Made by a program: the position numbers and the translations under genes. DNA of 5,851 nucleotides from Desulfobacterales bacterium (GTDB lineage: Bacteria > Desulfobacterota > Desulfobacteria > Desulfobacterales > Desulfosalsimonadaceae). Every line of letters begins with the position of its first letter. The first letter of the stretch is position 1. Below the pieces are notes generated by a model, which saw only the letters and a list, made by a program, of their open reading frames with translations, was not told the DNA's origin and made no database searches. Where the stretch lies: assembly GCA_007127175.1 (NCBI GenBank), contig SKZX01000125.1, positions 1-5,851 on the forward strand, in the 5' to 3' direction. Shown here one piece after another: positions 1 through 5,620 of the stretch.

Positions 1-2088
1 GATAAAGACCATTACTACGTGATCACCGGCGAGACCCACAACTCGCCGTCCAACATGGAGGCCTACGGCGGCGCCATTACCGGCATTGTCGGGGTGTACC
101 GCGACCCCCTGGGAACGGGCAAGGGATCGCGCCTGGTCATGGGCAGCTACGGGTTCTGCGTGGGTGAGCGAAACTATAACGGAGAGCTCAAGCCCCGGCT
201 GCATCCCCGGCGCCTGCTGGACGGCGTGATTGAAGGGGTGAGAGACGGCGGCAACAAGAGCGGCATCCCCACGCCCTTCGGCCAGGTGACCTTCCATTCG
301 GGCTACATGGGCAAATGCCTCGTGTTTGTCACGGCCCTGGGCATCATGCCCGCCCTGGTCAACGGCGCGCCTGCCGAACAGAAGACCACGTCCCCGGGAG
401 ATCTTATCATCATGTGCGGCGGGCGGGTCGGCAAGGACGGGATTCACGGGGTCACAGCCTCGTCCGAGAGCTTTTCAGCGCATACCCCTGCCGGGCACGT
501 GCAGATCGGCGACCCCTATACCCAGAAAAAAATGCACGATTTTCTGCTGGAAGCCCGTGACGAGGGGCTCATACAATACGTCACCGACAACGGCGGGGGC
601 GGGCTGTCCTCATCGGTCGGGGAGACCGCCCGGTTTTCCGGCGGCTGCCGGGTCCACCTGGAAAAGGTGCCGCTCAAGTACGAGGGGCTCGACCAGTGGG
701 AGATCTGGGTGTCCGAGTCCCAGGAGCGGATGACGGTGGCCATCCGGCCCGAGCACGAAGATCGGTTCATGGCCCTTTCCAAAAAACACGCCGTGGAAAG
801 CACCGTGATCGGGGAATACACGGATTCCGGCAAGCTGCACATCACCTATCACGGCCAGCCCTGCGCTTATGTCAATATGGATTTTCTCACCCGGGGCTTT
901 CCCCAGTGGGTGTTTGAAGCCGAATGGGCCCGGCCCGAAGACCGGGGGCTTTTTGAGCCGGTTCTATCCGAGCCCGCTGACTACGCGGCGCTCCTGTGCG
1001 ACATGATGGCCCGGCCCAACATCTGTGCAAAGGAATGGATCGCCCGCCAGTACGACCACGAAGTCCAGGGGACCTCAGTCATCAAGCCGCTGGTGGGGAA
1101 ACACCGGGACGTGAACAGCGATGCGGCCGTCATCCGCCCGGTCCTGTCCTCAGAAAGGGGCCTTGTGTTTGCCCAGGCGGTCATTCCTTTTTATTCGGCC
1201 ATCGATGCCTGGCACATGACCACCTGCACCATTGACGAGGCCGTGCGCCGCCTGCTTTCCGTCGGCGGCGATTTAGACCATGTGGGCGGTGTGGACAATT
1301 TCTGCTGGCCCAGCATCCAGTACGACCCGGTGAAAAACCCCGACGGCAAATTCAAAGCGGCCCAGCTCGTCCGGTCCTGCCGGGCCATGGCCGACATCTG
1401 CGCCCAGTGGGAAATCCCGCTGCTGTCCGGCAAGGACTCCATGTACGCGGACGGCCACCTGCCCGGGGCCTACGGTGAGCACCACAAGGTGTCGACCCTC
1501 GAGACCCTGCAGTTTTCGGTCACCGGGGTGGTGGAAGACGTCCGCAAATGCGTGAGCATGGATTTCAAGGCGCCGGGCGATCTGGTCTACATCCTGGGGA
1601 TCACCCGGAACGAGCTGGGGGCCTCCGAGTACTACGACCGCTTCGGCTACATCGGGAAGAACGTGCCCACGGTTGACCCCGAGGCCCTGGCGCCCTTGTA
1701 TCGCGCCTTAAACCGTGCCGTGAAGAGCGAGCTGGCCGCATCGGTCCACGGCATATACCGGGGCGGGCTGGGGGTTCATCTGGCCCTTTGCGCCATTGCC
1801 GGGGACCTGGGTGTCGCACTCGACCTGTCCAGGGTGTCTGCCGATGGAAGCCTGCGAAACGACATGCTCCTGTTTTCGGAAAGCGCCGGCCGGTTCATCG
1901 TCACGGTCCCCCCTGAAAACCAGGCTGCTTTTGAATCCGTTTTTTCAGGCCTCGCCTGTTCGCTGGCTGGCAAGATCACGGCGGACAGGGTCATCGACAT
2001 TTCCGCGGCGGGCGGCGGACCCTTGTTCCGGGCCGGTGTGGACGATCTGAGAAATGCGTGGAAACGCCCCTTCGGGGATTTGATATAA
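1..2088 (+). CDS. purL: Phosphoribosylformylglycinamidine synthase, synthetase subunit PurL (5' end outside the window)
   Basis: Synthetase subunit of FGAM synthase: it converts FGAR to FGAM with ATP and glutamine-derived ammonia in cytosolic de novo purine synthesis. The frame is open from base 1, so the visible 695 codons are a C-terminal part; the GTG at 19 is internal (residue 7). Seen, numbered from base 1: ETHNSPS at 11-17 followed by a Gly-rich YGGAITG stretch, GDLIIMCGGRVGKDG at 133-147, DNGGGGLSS at 196-204, and in the second half SGKDSM at 476-481 and RGGLG at 587-591. Two AIRS-like halves in tandem are typical of PurL. Most PurLs read ETHNHPS; the Ser variant is one I recall from a bacterial subclade. 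There is no fused glutaminase domain, which fits the separate purQ 18 nt downstream. The SEHCRH-type signature expected upstream is not in the window. The identification is firm; the full length is unknown. Confidence 0.95.
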   Translation, partial: DKDHYYVITGETHNSPSNMEAYGGAITGIVGVYRDPLGTGKGSRLVMGSYGFCVGERNYNGELKPRLHPRRLLDGVIEGVRDGGNKSGIPTPFGQVTFHSGYMGKCLVFVTALGIMPALVNGAPAEQKTTSPGDLIIMCGGRVGKDGIHGVTASSESFSAHTPAGHVQIGDPYTQKKMHDFLLEARDEGLIQYVTDNGGGGLSSSVGETARFSGGCRVHLEKVPLKYEGLDQWEIWVSESQERMTVAIRPEHEDRFMALSKKHAVESTVIGEYTDSGKLHITYHGQPCAYVNMDFLTRGFPQWVFEAEWARPEDRGLFEPVLSEPADYAALLCDMMARPNICAKEWIARQYDHEVQGTSVIKPLVGKHRDVNSDAAVIRPVLSSERGLVFAQAVIPFYSAIDAWHMTTCTIDEAVRRLLSVGGDLDHVGGVDNFCWPSIQYDPVKNPDGKFKAAQLVRSCRAMADICAQWEIPLLSGKDSMYADGHLPGAYGEHHKVSTLETLQFSVTGVVEDVRKCVSMDFKAPGDLVYILGITRNELGASEYYDRFGYIGKNVPTVDPEALAPLYRALNRAVKSELAASVHGIYRGGLGVHLALCAIAGDLGVALDLSRVSADGSLRNDMLLFSESAGRFIVTVPPENQAAFESVFSGLACSLAGKITADRVIDISAAGGGPLFRAGVDDLRNAWKRPFGDLI

Positions 2089-2094
2089 ATACGC

Positions 2095-2098
2095 GGAG
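2095..2098 (+). promoter_or_regulatory. Ribosome binding site of purQ
   Basis: GGAG lies 8 nt before the ATG at 2107, in the 18-nt gap after the purL stop. It supports this start and reads as part of a purLQ operon. A second purine-rich stretch, AAGGGA, directly touches the ATG and is too close to be the main site. Confidence 0.6.
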
Positions 2099-2106
2099 CT
2101 AAGGGA

Positions 2107-2925
2107 ATGAACGAACGGGTAAAGGTCCTGGTCCTGACCGGCTACGGGCTCAACTGCGACATTGAAACCGCCCATGCCTGCGAACTGGCAGGCGCAAACG
2201 CAAACCGGGTCCACATCAACGATGTCATATCCGGCGCGGTCGACCTTTCCGGTTACCGGATGCTGGTGTTTATCGGCGGGTTTTCGTGGGGGGACGACCA
2301 CGGTGCCGGTGTGATCCAGGCCGTGCGCATGAAAAAGCACGCAGGCGAGCGCATCACCCGTTTTGTGGAAGACGGCAACCTGGTCCTGGGCATTTGCAAC
2401 GGGTTTCAGACCATCGTCAACATGGGGCTGCTGCCCGGCTTTGACAACGACTACGCCACCCGCCAGGCCGCCCTCACCTACAACGACTGCGGCAATTTCC
2501 GCAACGACTGGGTCCACCTGGCCGTCGATGCCGAATCCCCCTGCGTGTTCACACGCGGCATGACGCGTATCGAGCTGCCCGTCCGCCACGGCGAAGGAAA
2601 GTTGGTCGCCGCCGATGAAACCATTGCCCGGCTTCAAGAAAACCGCCAGGTGGTCTTCCGCTACGCTGCTTCCGACGGTTCGCTTGCCTCAGGCCGGTTC
2701 CCCGAAAACCCCAACGGGTCCATGGACGACATCGCCGGCATCTGCGACCCCACGGGTCGCATTTTCGGCCTCATGCCCCACCCGGAGGCCTATAACCACC
2801 CCACCAACCACCCGGACTGGTGCCGGACCCGTTCCATCACCGGCAGAAGCAATCCGGAATCGGCTTTTCCGCCGGCAGCAGGCCTCCAGATTTTCCATAA
2901 CGCGGTTGATTATATGAGTCGTTAA
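2107..2925 (+). CDS. purQ: Phosphoribosylformylglycinamidine synthase, glutaminase subunit PurQ
   Basis: Class I glutamine amidotransferase subunit of FGAM synthase. It hydrolyses glutamine and passes ammonia to PurL in the same complex. The 272-residue protein begins with a short beta strand and TGYGLNCDIE. The GGFSWGDDHGAG motif is at 57-68. The nucleophile is Cys97 in LGICNGFQ, and PVRHGEGK at 158-165 matches the glutamine-site region. The His-Glu pair of the triad is H225 and E227 in MPHPEAYNHPTNHP. It is longer than the roughly 225-230 residue Bacillus-type PurQ and carries the extended C-terminus (HPTNHPDW, then GLQIFHNAV) that I associate with delta-type and archaeal enzymes. The GGAG at 2095 supports the ATG. 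No PurS gene is visible downstream; PurS could be fused to the missing part of PurL or encoded elsewhere. GC-rich like purL, it ends 9 nt from the opposing brnA stop. Confidence 0.96.
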   Translation: MNERVKVLVLTGYGLNCDIETAHACELAGANANRVHINDVISGAVDLSGYRMLVFIGGFSWGDDHGAGVIQAVRMKKHAGERITRFVEDGNLVLGICNGFQTIVNMGLLPGFDNDYATRQAALTYNDCGNFRNDWVHLAVDAESPCVFTRGMTRIELPVRHGEGKLVAADETIARLQENRQVVFRYAASDGSLASGRFPENPNGSMDDIAGICDPTGRIFGLMPHPEAYNHPTNHPDWCRTRSITGRSNPESAFPPAAGLQIFHNAVDYMSR

Positions 2926-2934
2926 ATAGTGCAG

Positions 2935-3135
2935 CTATTCCATTGCCTCGGCAATTTTGATGTCGCCTCTCAAAAGATTGTTGACCACCGAGGAACGGTC
3001 AATGCCCTTTTTTGCGGCAATTTTATCTACAAATGCCGAAACTTCCTCATCCAGATAAACCGGAATGTTTAGCTTTATGTCCGGTTTGAAAAACTTCCCT
3101 TTTTCACCCTTGGAAAAATCGTATTCTTTTCTCAT
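2935..3135 (-). CDS. brnA: BrnA-type antitoxin (ribbon-helix-helix), type II toxin-antitoxin
   Basis: A 66-residue antitoxin expected to bind and neutralise the BrnT toxin encoded just upstream, and to repress the shared promoter. Seen: MRKEYDFSKGEKGKF at 1-15, the usual N-terminus of BrnA proteins, then a predicted ribbon-helix-helix. The strand is about DIKLNIPVYL (19-28) and the helices about DEEVSAFVDKIAAKKG and RSSVVNNLLRGD. The start ATG (3133-3135) abuts the toxin stop with no gap (TAAATG), so translation is probably coupled; a weak AGG lies 6 nt before it. At 66 residues it is short for BrnA, which is often 80-100. The N-terminal tail and one ribbon-helix-helix both look present, so I read it as intact. 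It ends tail to tail with purQ. It is AT-richer than purQ, which suggests acquisition by transfer. Confidence 0.85.
   Translation of the reverse strand: MRKEYDFSKGEKGKFFKPDIKLNIPVYLDEEVSAFVDKIAAKKGIDRSSVVNNLLRGDIKIAEAME
2942..2958 (+). terminator. Weak terminator-like hairpin downstream of purQ
   Basis: ATTGCC at 2942-2947 and GGCAAT at 2950-2955 form a short perfect inverted repeat with a tiny loop, followed by TTTT at 2955-2958. It lies inside the end of the opposing brnA gene. A second small repeat, AATAG (2925-2929) and CTATT (2935-2939), sits on the junction of the two stop codons. Both stems are short, so termination of purLQ here is only possible, not clear. Confidence 0.3.
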
Positions 3136-3432
3136 TTATCGCCTATATGTTTGGATTTCCCTTTTTGTCGCTTTCCGGCTTGAAATAATCCGTATTGAAA
3201 TGGAACCTTCACCTTCTTCACGAAATGTGTGAATGACAACAAGCATCCTCCCTGTAAAGGAAATACCCATGGTGATCCACCTGTCTTCAACCAGGCTGTG
3301 GTCAGGGTCAAATATGGTAAGGGCTCCAGTATCCTTAAAAATAGTTGCAGCTTCTTCAAAAGCAACATCGTGTTTGTTTCGATTGTCCAGGTCTTTTTTA
3401 TGGTCCCATTCAAAATTATATTTAACTGGCAT
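3136..3432 (-). CDS. brnT: BrnT-type ribonuclease toxin (DUF497), type II toxin-antitoxin
   Basis: A 98-residue toxin of the BrnT family. Known members have a RelE-like fold and cut RNA, stopping translation until BrnA neutralises them. Family features seen in order: FEWDHKKDLDNRNKH at 7-21, where the family reads FEWDxxKxxxNxxKHG; FEEAATIF at 25-32; a DPDHS-x4-DRW-type segment near 42-52; a GISFTGRMLVVIHTFRE strand region; and the C-terminal RIISSRKATKREIQTYRR. The toxin comes before the antitoxin, which is the normal brn order and the reverse of most type II modules. No frameshift or missing block is visible, so it is probably active. Its start at 3430-3432 sits about 50 nt inside the predicted transcript from the promoter at 3492-3520; no strong Shine-Dalgarno is seen. 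An overlapping frame beginning further upstream (3509) lacks family features. Confidence 0.9.
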   Translation of the reverse strand: MPVKYNFEWDHKKDLDNRNKHDVAFEEAATIFKDTGALTIFDPDHSLVEDRWITMGISFTGRMLVVIHTFREEGEGSISIRIISSRKATKREIQTYRR

Positions 3433-3491
3433 CCTAAGTCTTCTTGATGTGTTTTAAAAATAGTTCTTGAACAATCACATTTTTTTGTAAA

Positions 3492-3520
3492 AGTATAATA
3501 AGAAACCATGTTAATGTAAA
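3492..3520 (-). promoter_or_regulatory. Predicted sigma70-type promoter of brnTA
   Basis: On the minus strand, TTTACA (3520-3515) and TATACT (3497-3492) are separated by exactly 17 bp. Each box matches the sigma70 consensus at 5 of 6 positions. Transcription would start near 3485, giving a 5' leader of roughly 50 nt before brnT. The -35 box lies next to the 15-bp tandem repeat at 3523-3552, an attractive site for autorepression by BrnA or the BrnTA complex. Confidence 0.65.
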
Positions 3521-3522
3521 GG

Positions 3523-3552
3523 TGTAACCATAAACTTTGTAACCATAAACTT
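3523..3552. repeat. Perfect 15-bp tandem direct repeat, candidate operator
   Basis: TGTAACCATAAACTT occurs twice back to back (3523-3537 and 3538-3552) with no mismatch. It begins 2 bp from the brnTA -35 box and lies between the two divergent promoters. The core TGTAA also appears at 3515, within the -35 box, so the spacing of cores is 8 and then 15 bp. It could be a tandem binding site for a ribbon-helix-helix antitoxin or simply a small duplication. The sequence alone cannot decide between these. Confidence 0.9.
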
Positions 3553-3597
3553 CAGGGTTGGCGCGGGAATTGCTGGATTACGTCTTCCAGTATAGTG

Positions 3598-3626
3598 TTG
3601 CATTTTGATCCTGTATGTTGTATATT
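3598..3626 (+). promoter_or_regulatory. Predicted promoter of the parD-like/parE-like module
   Basis: TATATT at 3621-3626 is a good -10 box, 17 bp after a poor -35 (TTGCAT, 3598-3603, only TTG matching). Transcription would start near 3633, about 20 nt before the ATG at 3654. The imperfect palindrome at 3617-3632 covers the -10 box, so antitoxin bound there could block polymerase. Confidence 0.45.
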
Positions 3627-3632
3627 TGCAAC
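3617..3632. promoter_or_regulatory. Candidate operator: imperfect palindrome over the -10 box
   Basis: GTTGTATATTTGCAAC matches its own reverse complement at 12 of 16 positions, with GTTG and CAAC ends. The TGCAAC end recurs at 3647-3652 before the ATG and in inverted form (GTTGCA) at 3597-3602 over the -35. This is the kind of half-site arrangement expected for autoregulation by a ParD-like protein. That role is inferred. Confidence 0.4.
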
Positions 3633-3641
3633 AAAACATTT

Positions 3642-3646
3642 GGAGG
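3642..3646 (+). promoter_or_regulatory. Strong ribosome binding site that fixes the parD-like start
   Basis: GGAGG lies 7 nt before the ATG at 3654. This choice removes 13 residues that would be added by an in-frame ATG at 3615, which has no ribosome site and falls in the predicted promoter. Confidence 0.8.
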
Positions 3647-3653
3647 TGCAACG

Positions 3654-3872
3654 ATGACAACTGCCGTCAGGGTGTCCGAGGATTTGGTCAAACAGGCCAG
3701 AATTTACAGCAAAATTGATAAAAGATCCGTTACCGGCCAGATTGAATATTGGGCGATGATCGGGAAATGCGCCGAGGAAAATCCGGACCTTACATTCAGC
3801 TTGATCAAGGAAATTTTTATTGGTCTTACCGAAATAGAGCAGGGCGAATACACCGAATACAAATTTGGGTAA
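3654..3872 (+). CDS. ParD-like antitoxin, type II toxin-antitoxin
   Basis: A 72-residue antitoxin resembling the ParD-like family (the group I know as PF11903). It should bind DNA as a dimer and neutralise the toxin encoded 6 nt downstream. Seen: TTAVRVSEDLVKQAR at 2-16 (strand and first helix), then RSVTGQIEYWAMIGK at 24-38, the most telling family signature, followed by EENPDLTFSLIKEIFIG. A perfect GGAGG at 3642 fixes the start at 3654; a longer form from 3615 is unlikely. The C-terminus is acidic and aromatic (GEYTEYKFG), as expected of a toxin-binding tail. The gene is AT-richer than purQ and the oxidoreductase. The short gap to the toxin gene implies coupled translation, with the antitoxin made first. 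Confidence 0.85.
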   Translation: MTTAVRVSEDLVKQARIYSKIDKRSVTGQIEYWAMIGKCAEENPDLTFSLIKEIFIGLTEIEQGEYTEYKFG

Positions 3873-3878
3873 TGGCGG

Positions 3879-4160
3879 ATGAAAATTATTCAATCCCGAT
3901 CTTTTGAACAGCGGGTTAAAAAGTTTAATCAGGCTCAGAAAATTATTCTTGATGAGCAGATACGGTCAATACTTGTAGATCCGGATATCGGTGTGGGGAA
4001 AAAAGGTGACCTGAGCGAAGTATATGTATATAAATTTAAGATGAAGACGGTTCAATATCTTTTAGCTTATCGTTTCAATGAAGAACACCTCGAACTGATC
4101 ATGATTGGTCCACATCAAAATTATTACAGGGATTTAAAAAAATATCTGAACAAGAAGTAA
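3879..4160 (+). CDS. ParE-like / RelE-superfamily toxin, type II toxin-antitoxin
   Basis: A 93-residue basic toxin partner of the ParD-like antitoxin. Seen: FEQRVKKFNQAQKIILDEQI at 9-28 (two N-terminal helices of the RelE/ParE fold), DPDIGVGKKGDLSEVYVYKFK around 34-54, a hydrophobic strand with LLAYR, and IGPHQNYYRDLKKYL near the end, matching the GPHENFYRDLK signature of ParE-like and YafQ-like toxins. The usual Glu after GPH is Gln here. Whether it cuts mRNA on ribosomes (RelE/YafQ style) or poisons gyrase (ParE style) cannot be told from sequence; the C-terminal His and Tyr leave RNA cleavage open. Its ATG at 3879 lies 6 nt after the antitoxin stop and has only weak ribosome-site support (GGG at 3867-3869), consistent with translational coupling. 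Its stop is 22 nt before the next gene, with no hairpin between. Confidence 0.85.
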   Translation: MKIIQSRSFEQRVKKFNQAQKIILDEQIRSILVDPDIGVGKKGDLSEVYVYKFKMKTVQYLLAYRFNEEHLELIMIGPHQNYYRDLKKYLNKK

Positions 4161-4167
4161 GCGAAAG

Positions 4168-4173
4168 AAAGGA
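4168..4173 (+). promoter_or_regulatory. Ribosome binding site of the FAD oxidoreductase
   Basis: AAAGGA ends 9 nt before the ATG at 4183, inside the 22-nt gap after the toxin gene. It supports this start. I saw no convincing promoter in the gap or in the last 60 nt of the toxin gene. Confidence 0.6.
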
Positions 4174-4182
4174 TCGCAGTAT

Positions 4183-5517
4183 ATGGATTTTCTGATCATC
4201 GGCGGGGATGCCGCCGGCATGAGCGCGGCCAGCCGGGCAAAAAGAAACCAGCCGGACCTGAACGTTACCGTTCTTGAAGAAACCATGGATGTTTCCTACA
4301 GCGCGTGCGGCATGCCCTATAACATCAAGGACCCCAAGCGCGATATCGAGGACCTGGTGGTCCGCCGGGCCGAGGTGTTCCGGGAGAAGCAGGGCATCAA
4401 TTTGATCACGGGATGCCGGGCCGAAACCATCGACCCGGAAAAACAGGTGGTCAAAGCCGTTGATCATAAAGGCGGGGAACAGGTGTTCCCCTATGACCGG
4501 CTGCTCATCGCCACGGGCGCATCGCCTGTCATGCCCGAAGTCGAAGGCATTGAAACGGAAGGCGTCATGCCCCTCAAGCGGCTGGCCGACGGCCGCAGGA
4601 TCAAGGATTTTCTCGCCGTCAACAGCGTCCGTTCCATCGTTATCGTGGGCATGGGCTATATCGGCCTTGAGATGTCCGAAGCCCTGAGAAGCCGGGACCT
4701 CGCCGTCACCGGCCTCAGCCGGGGCTTCATGACCGGGTATGACCCGCAGATCGCGGACGTGGTCCGCCAGACCCTGATTGATCACGGCGTAATCCTCCAG
4801 GAAAACCACGTGCTCGAGAAAATCGAAAAAAAGGGGCGGAAGCTGGCCGTGACCTGTTCCGGGGCCACCTGCGAGGCGGACATGATCCTGGTGGGCGTGG
4901 GTGTGCGCCCCAACAGCGGCATCGCCGCAAGCGCGGGCATTGCCCTGGGCCCCAAAAACGCCATATCCGTGGACCGTCGCCTGGAGACCTCCGTCCCCGG
5001 TATTTTTTCCGCAGGCGACTGCGCAGACGCCTACCACGTGGTGACCGGCGAAAAGGTCTGGATTCCCCTGGCCCTGCTGGCCAACCGTGCCGGCTGGGCC
5101 GTCGCGGACAATGTTACCGGAGGGGATGTCCATCTGCCGGGCATCGCAGGGTCGGCCGTTTTCAAGGTGTTTGAGCTGGAGGTGGCCAGGACCGGCCTTT
5201 CTGCCTCAGAAGCGGCGGCCGCCGGTTTCAAGCCCGAGTCGATCACCATCAAGGCGCCGTCCCGCGCCCATGCCCATCCCGGCGCAACACCCATACACGT
5301 TCACATGGTCGGCGACAGAAAATCCGGCCGCCTGCTGGGCGTTCAAATGGTTGGCAGGGAAGGGGTCGCCCAGCGCATCAAAGCGCCGGCGGTTGCCCTG
5401 CACGCCGCAATGACCGTTGCGGATTTCAGCCAGACCGACCTGCCCTATGCACCGCCGTTCAGCCCCGTGTGGGACCCCATGCTCACGGCCGCCAACCAGC
5501 TGCTGAAAAAAATATGA
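4183..5517 (+). CDS. FAD-dependent NAD(P)-disulfide oxidoreductase, CoA-disulfide reductase / NADH oxidase family
   Basis: A 444-residue cytosolic flavoenzyme with the full domain order of its family. The FAD-binding Rossmann motif is IIGGDAAGMSAASRAKR (5-21). The single active-site cysteine is Cys42 in YSACGMPY, as in CoA-disulfide reductases and related NADH oxidases that have one redox Cys. LLIATGASP (107-115) is the second FAD motif, IVGMGYIGLE (154-163) the NAD(P) Rossmann motif, and FSAGDCAD (275-282) the FAD ribityl-binding motif. A C-terminal dimerisation domain ends with YAPPFSPVWDP (422-432). No rhodanese domain is fused, unlike Npsr-type members. After the second Rossmann strand the sequence is VTGLSRG, with no acidic residue where NADH-preferring enzymes usually have Glu or Asp. 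Likely substrates are CoA disulfide, CoA persulfide/polysulfide or oxygen; these cannot be separated here. Its GC-rich bases match purLQ, so it is probably native chromosome. Confidence 0.9.
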   Translation: MDFLIIGGDAAGMSAASRAKRNQPDLNVTVLEETMDVSYSACGMPYNIKDPKRDIEDLVVRRAEVFREKQGINLITGCRAETIDPEKQVVKAVDHKGGEQVFPYDRLLIATGASPVMPEVEGIETEGVMPLKRLADGRRIKDFLAVNSVRSIVIVGMGYIGLEMSEALRSRDLAVTGLSRGFMTGYDPQIADVVRQTLIDHGVILQENHVLEKIEKKGRKLAVTCSGATCEADMILVGVGVRPNSGIAASAGIALGPKNAISVDRRLETSVPGIFSAGDCADAYHVVTGEKVWIPLALLANRAGWAVADNVTGGDVHLPGIAGSAVFKVFELEVARTGLSASEAAAAGFKPESITIKAPSRAHAHPGATPIHVHMVGDRKSGRLLGVQMVGREGVAQRIKAPAVALHAAMTVADFSQTDLPYAPPFSPVWDPMLTAANQLLKKI

Positions 5518-5522
5518 TTTTT

Positions 5523-5593
5523 TGCCTTTTTGGGATCGCATTTATTAAAAGGGATACCTTTTGAGGAATATAATCCCGAAAAGGCAGTTTTTT
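5523..5593 (+). terminator. Nested-hairpin intrinsic terminator after the oxidoreductase gene
   Basis: TGCCTTTTTGGGAT (5523-5536) pairs with ATCCCGAAAAGGCA (5573-5586) over 14 bp with one U-G wobble. The 36-nt loop holds a second perfect hairpin, AAAAGG-GATA-CCTTTT (5547-5562). GTTTTTT follows at 5587-5593, so the plus strand has both stem and U-tract. The left side is A/T-rich too (5504-5522), so weak termination of minus-strand transcripts is possible. It begins 5 nt after the oxidoreductase stop. Confidence 0.8.
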
Positions 5594-5620
5594 GATTGAG
5601 CAGAGCTGGTCGTGTAAAAT
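5592..5620 (+). promoter_or_regulatory. Promoter-like sequence just past the terminator
   Basis: TTGATT (5592-5597) and TAAAAT (5615-5620) are 17 bp apart, matching the sigma70 consensus at 4 and 5 of 6 positions. It directly follows the terminator and points out of the window. It could start a leader for a gene beyond 5851 or a short transcript ending near the small hairpin at 5663-5678. No gene lies behind it in the window. Confidence 0.4.

Noticed and set aside
1945..2637. 230-codon open frame on the minus strand across the purL-purQ junction
   Set aside because: It runs antisense to two strongly conserved genes, has no recognisable motifs, and long antisense frames are expected in GC-rich DNA.
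3132..3509. Longer minus-strand frame overlapping brnT
   Set aside because: It is out of frame with brnT, its start lies inside the promoter region, and it has no conserved features.
3615..3653. Upstream ATG that would lengthen the ParD-like antitoxin by 13 residues
   Set aside because: It overlaps the predicted promoter, and a perfect GGAGG serves the ATG at 3654. The family motif begins right after that Met.
2931..4182. Short matches (GCAG...TAT) at the two edges of the toxin-antitoxin island as a target-site duplication
   Set aside because: Only four contiguous bases agree, which is expected by chance; no inverted terminal repeats or integrase gene are visible.
4099..5133. 344-codon open frame on the minus strand inside the oxidoreductase
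   Set aside because: The plus-strand gene has every motif of its family. The antisense product is rich in His, Gly and Asp with no family features, a typical shadow of GC-rich coding sequence.
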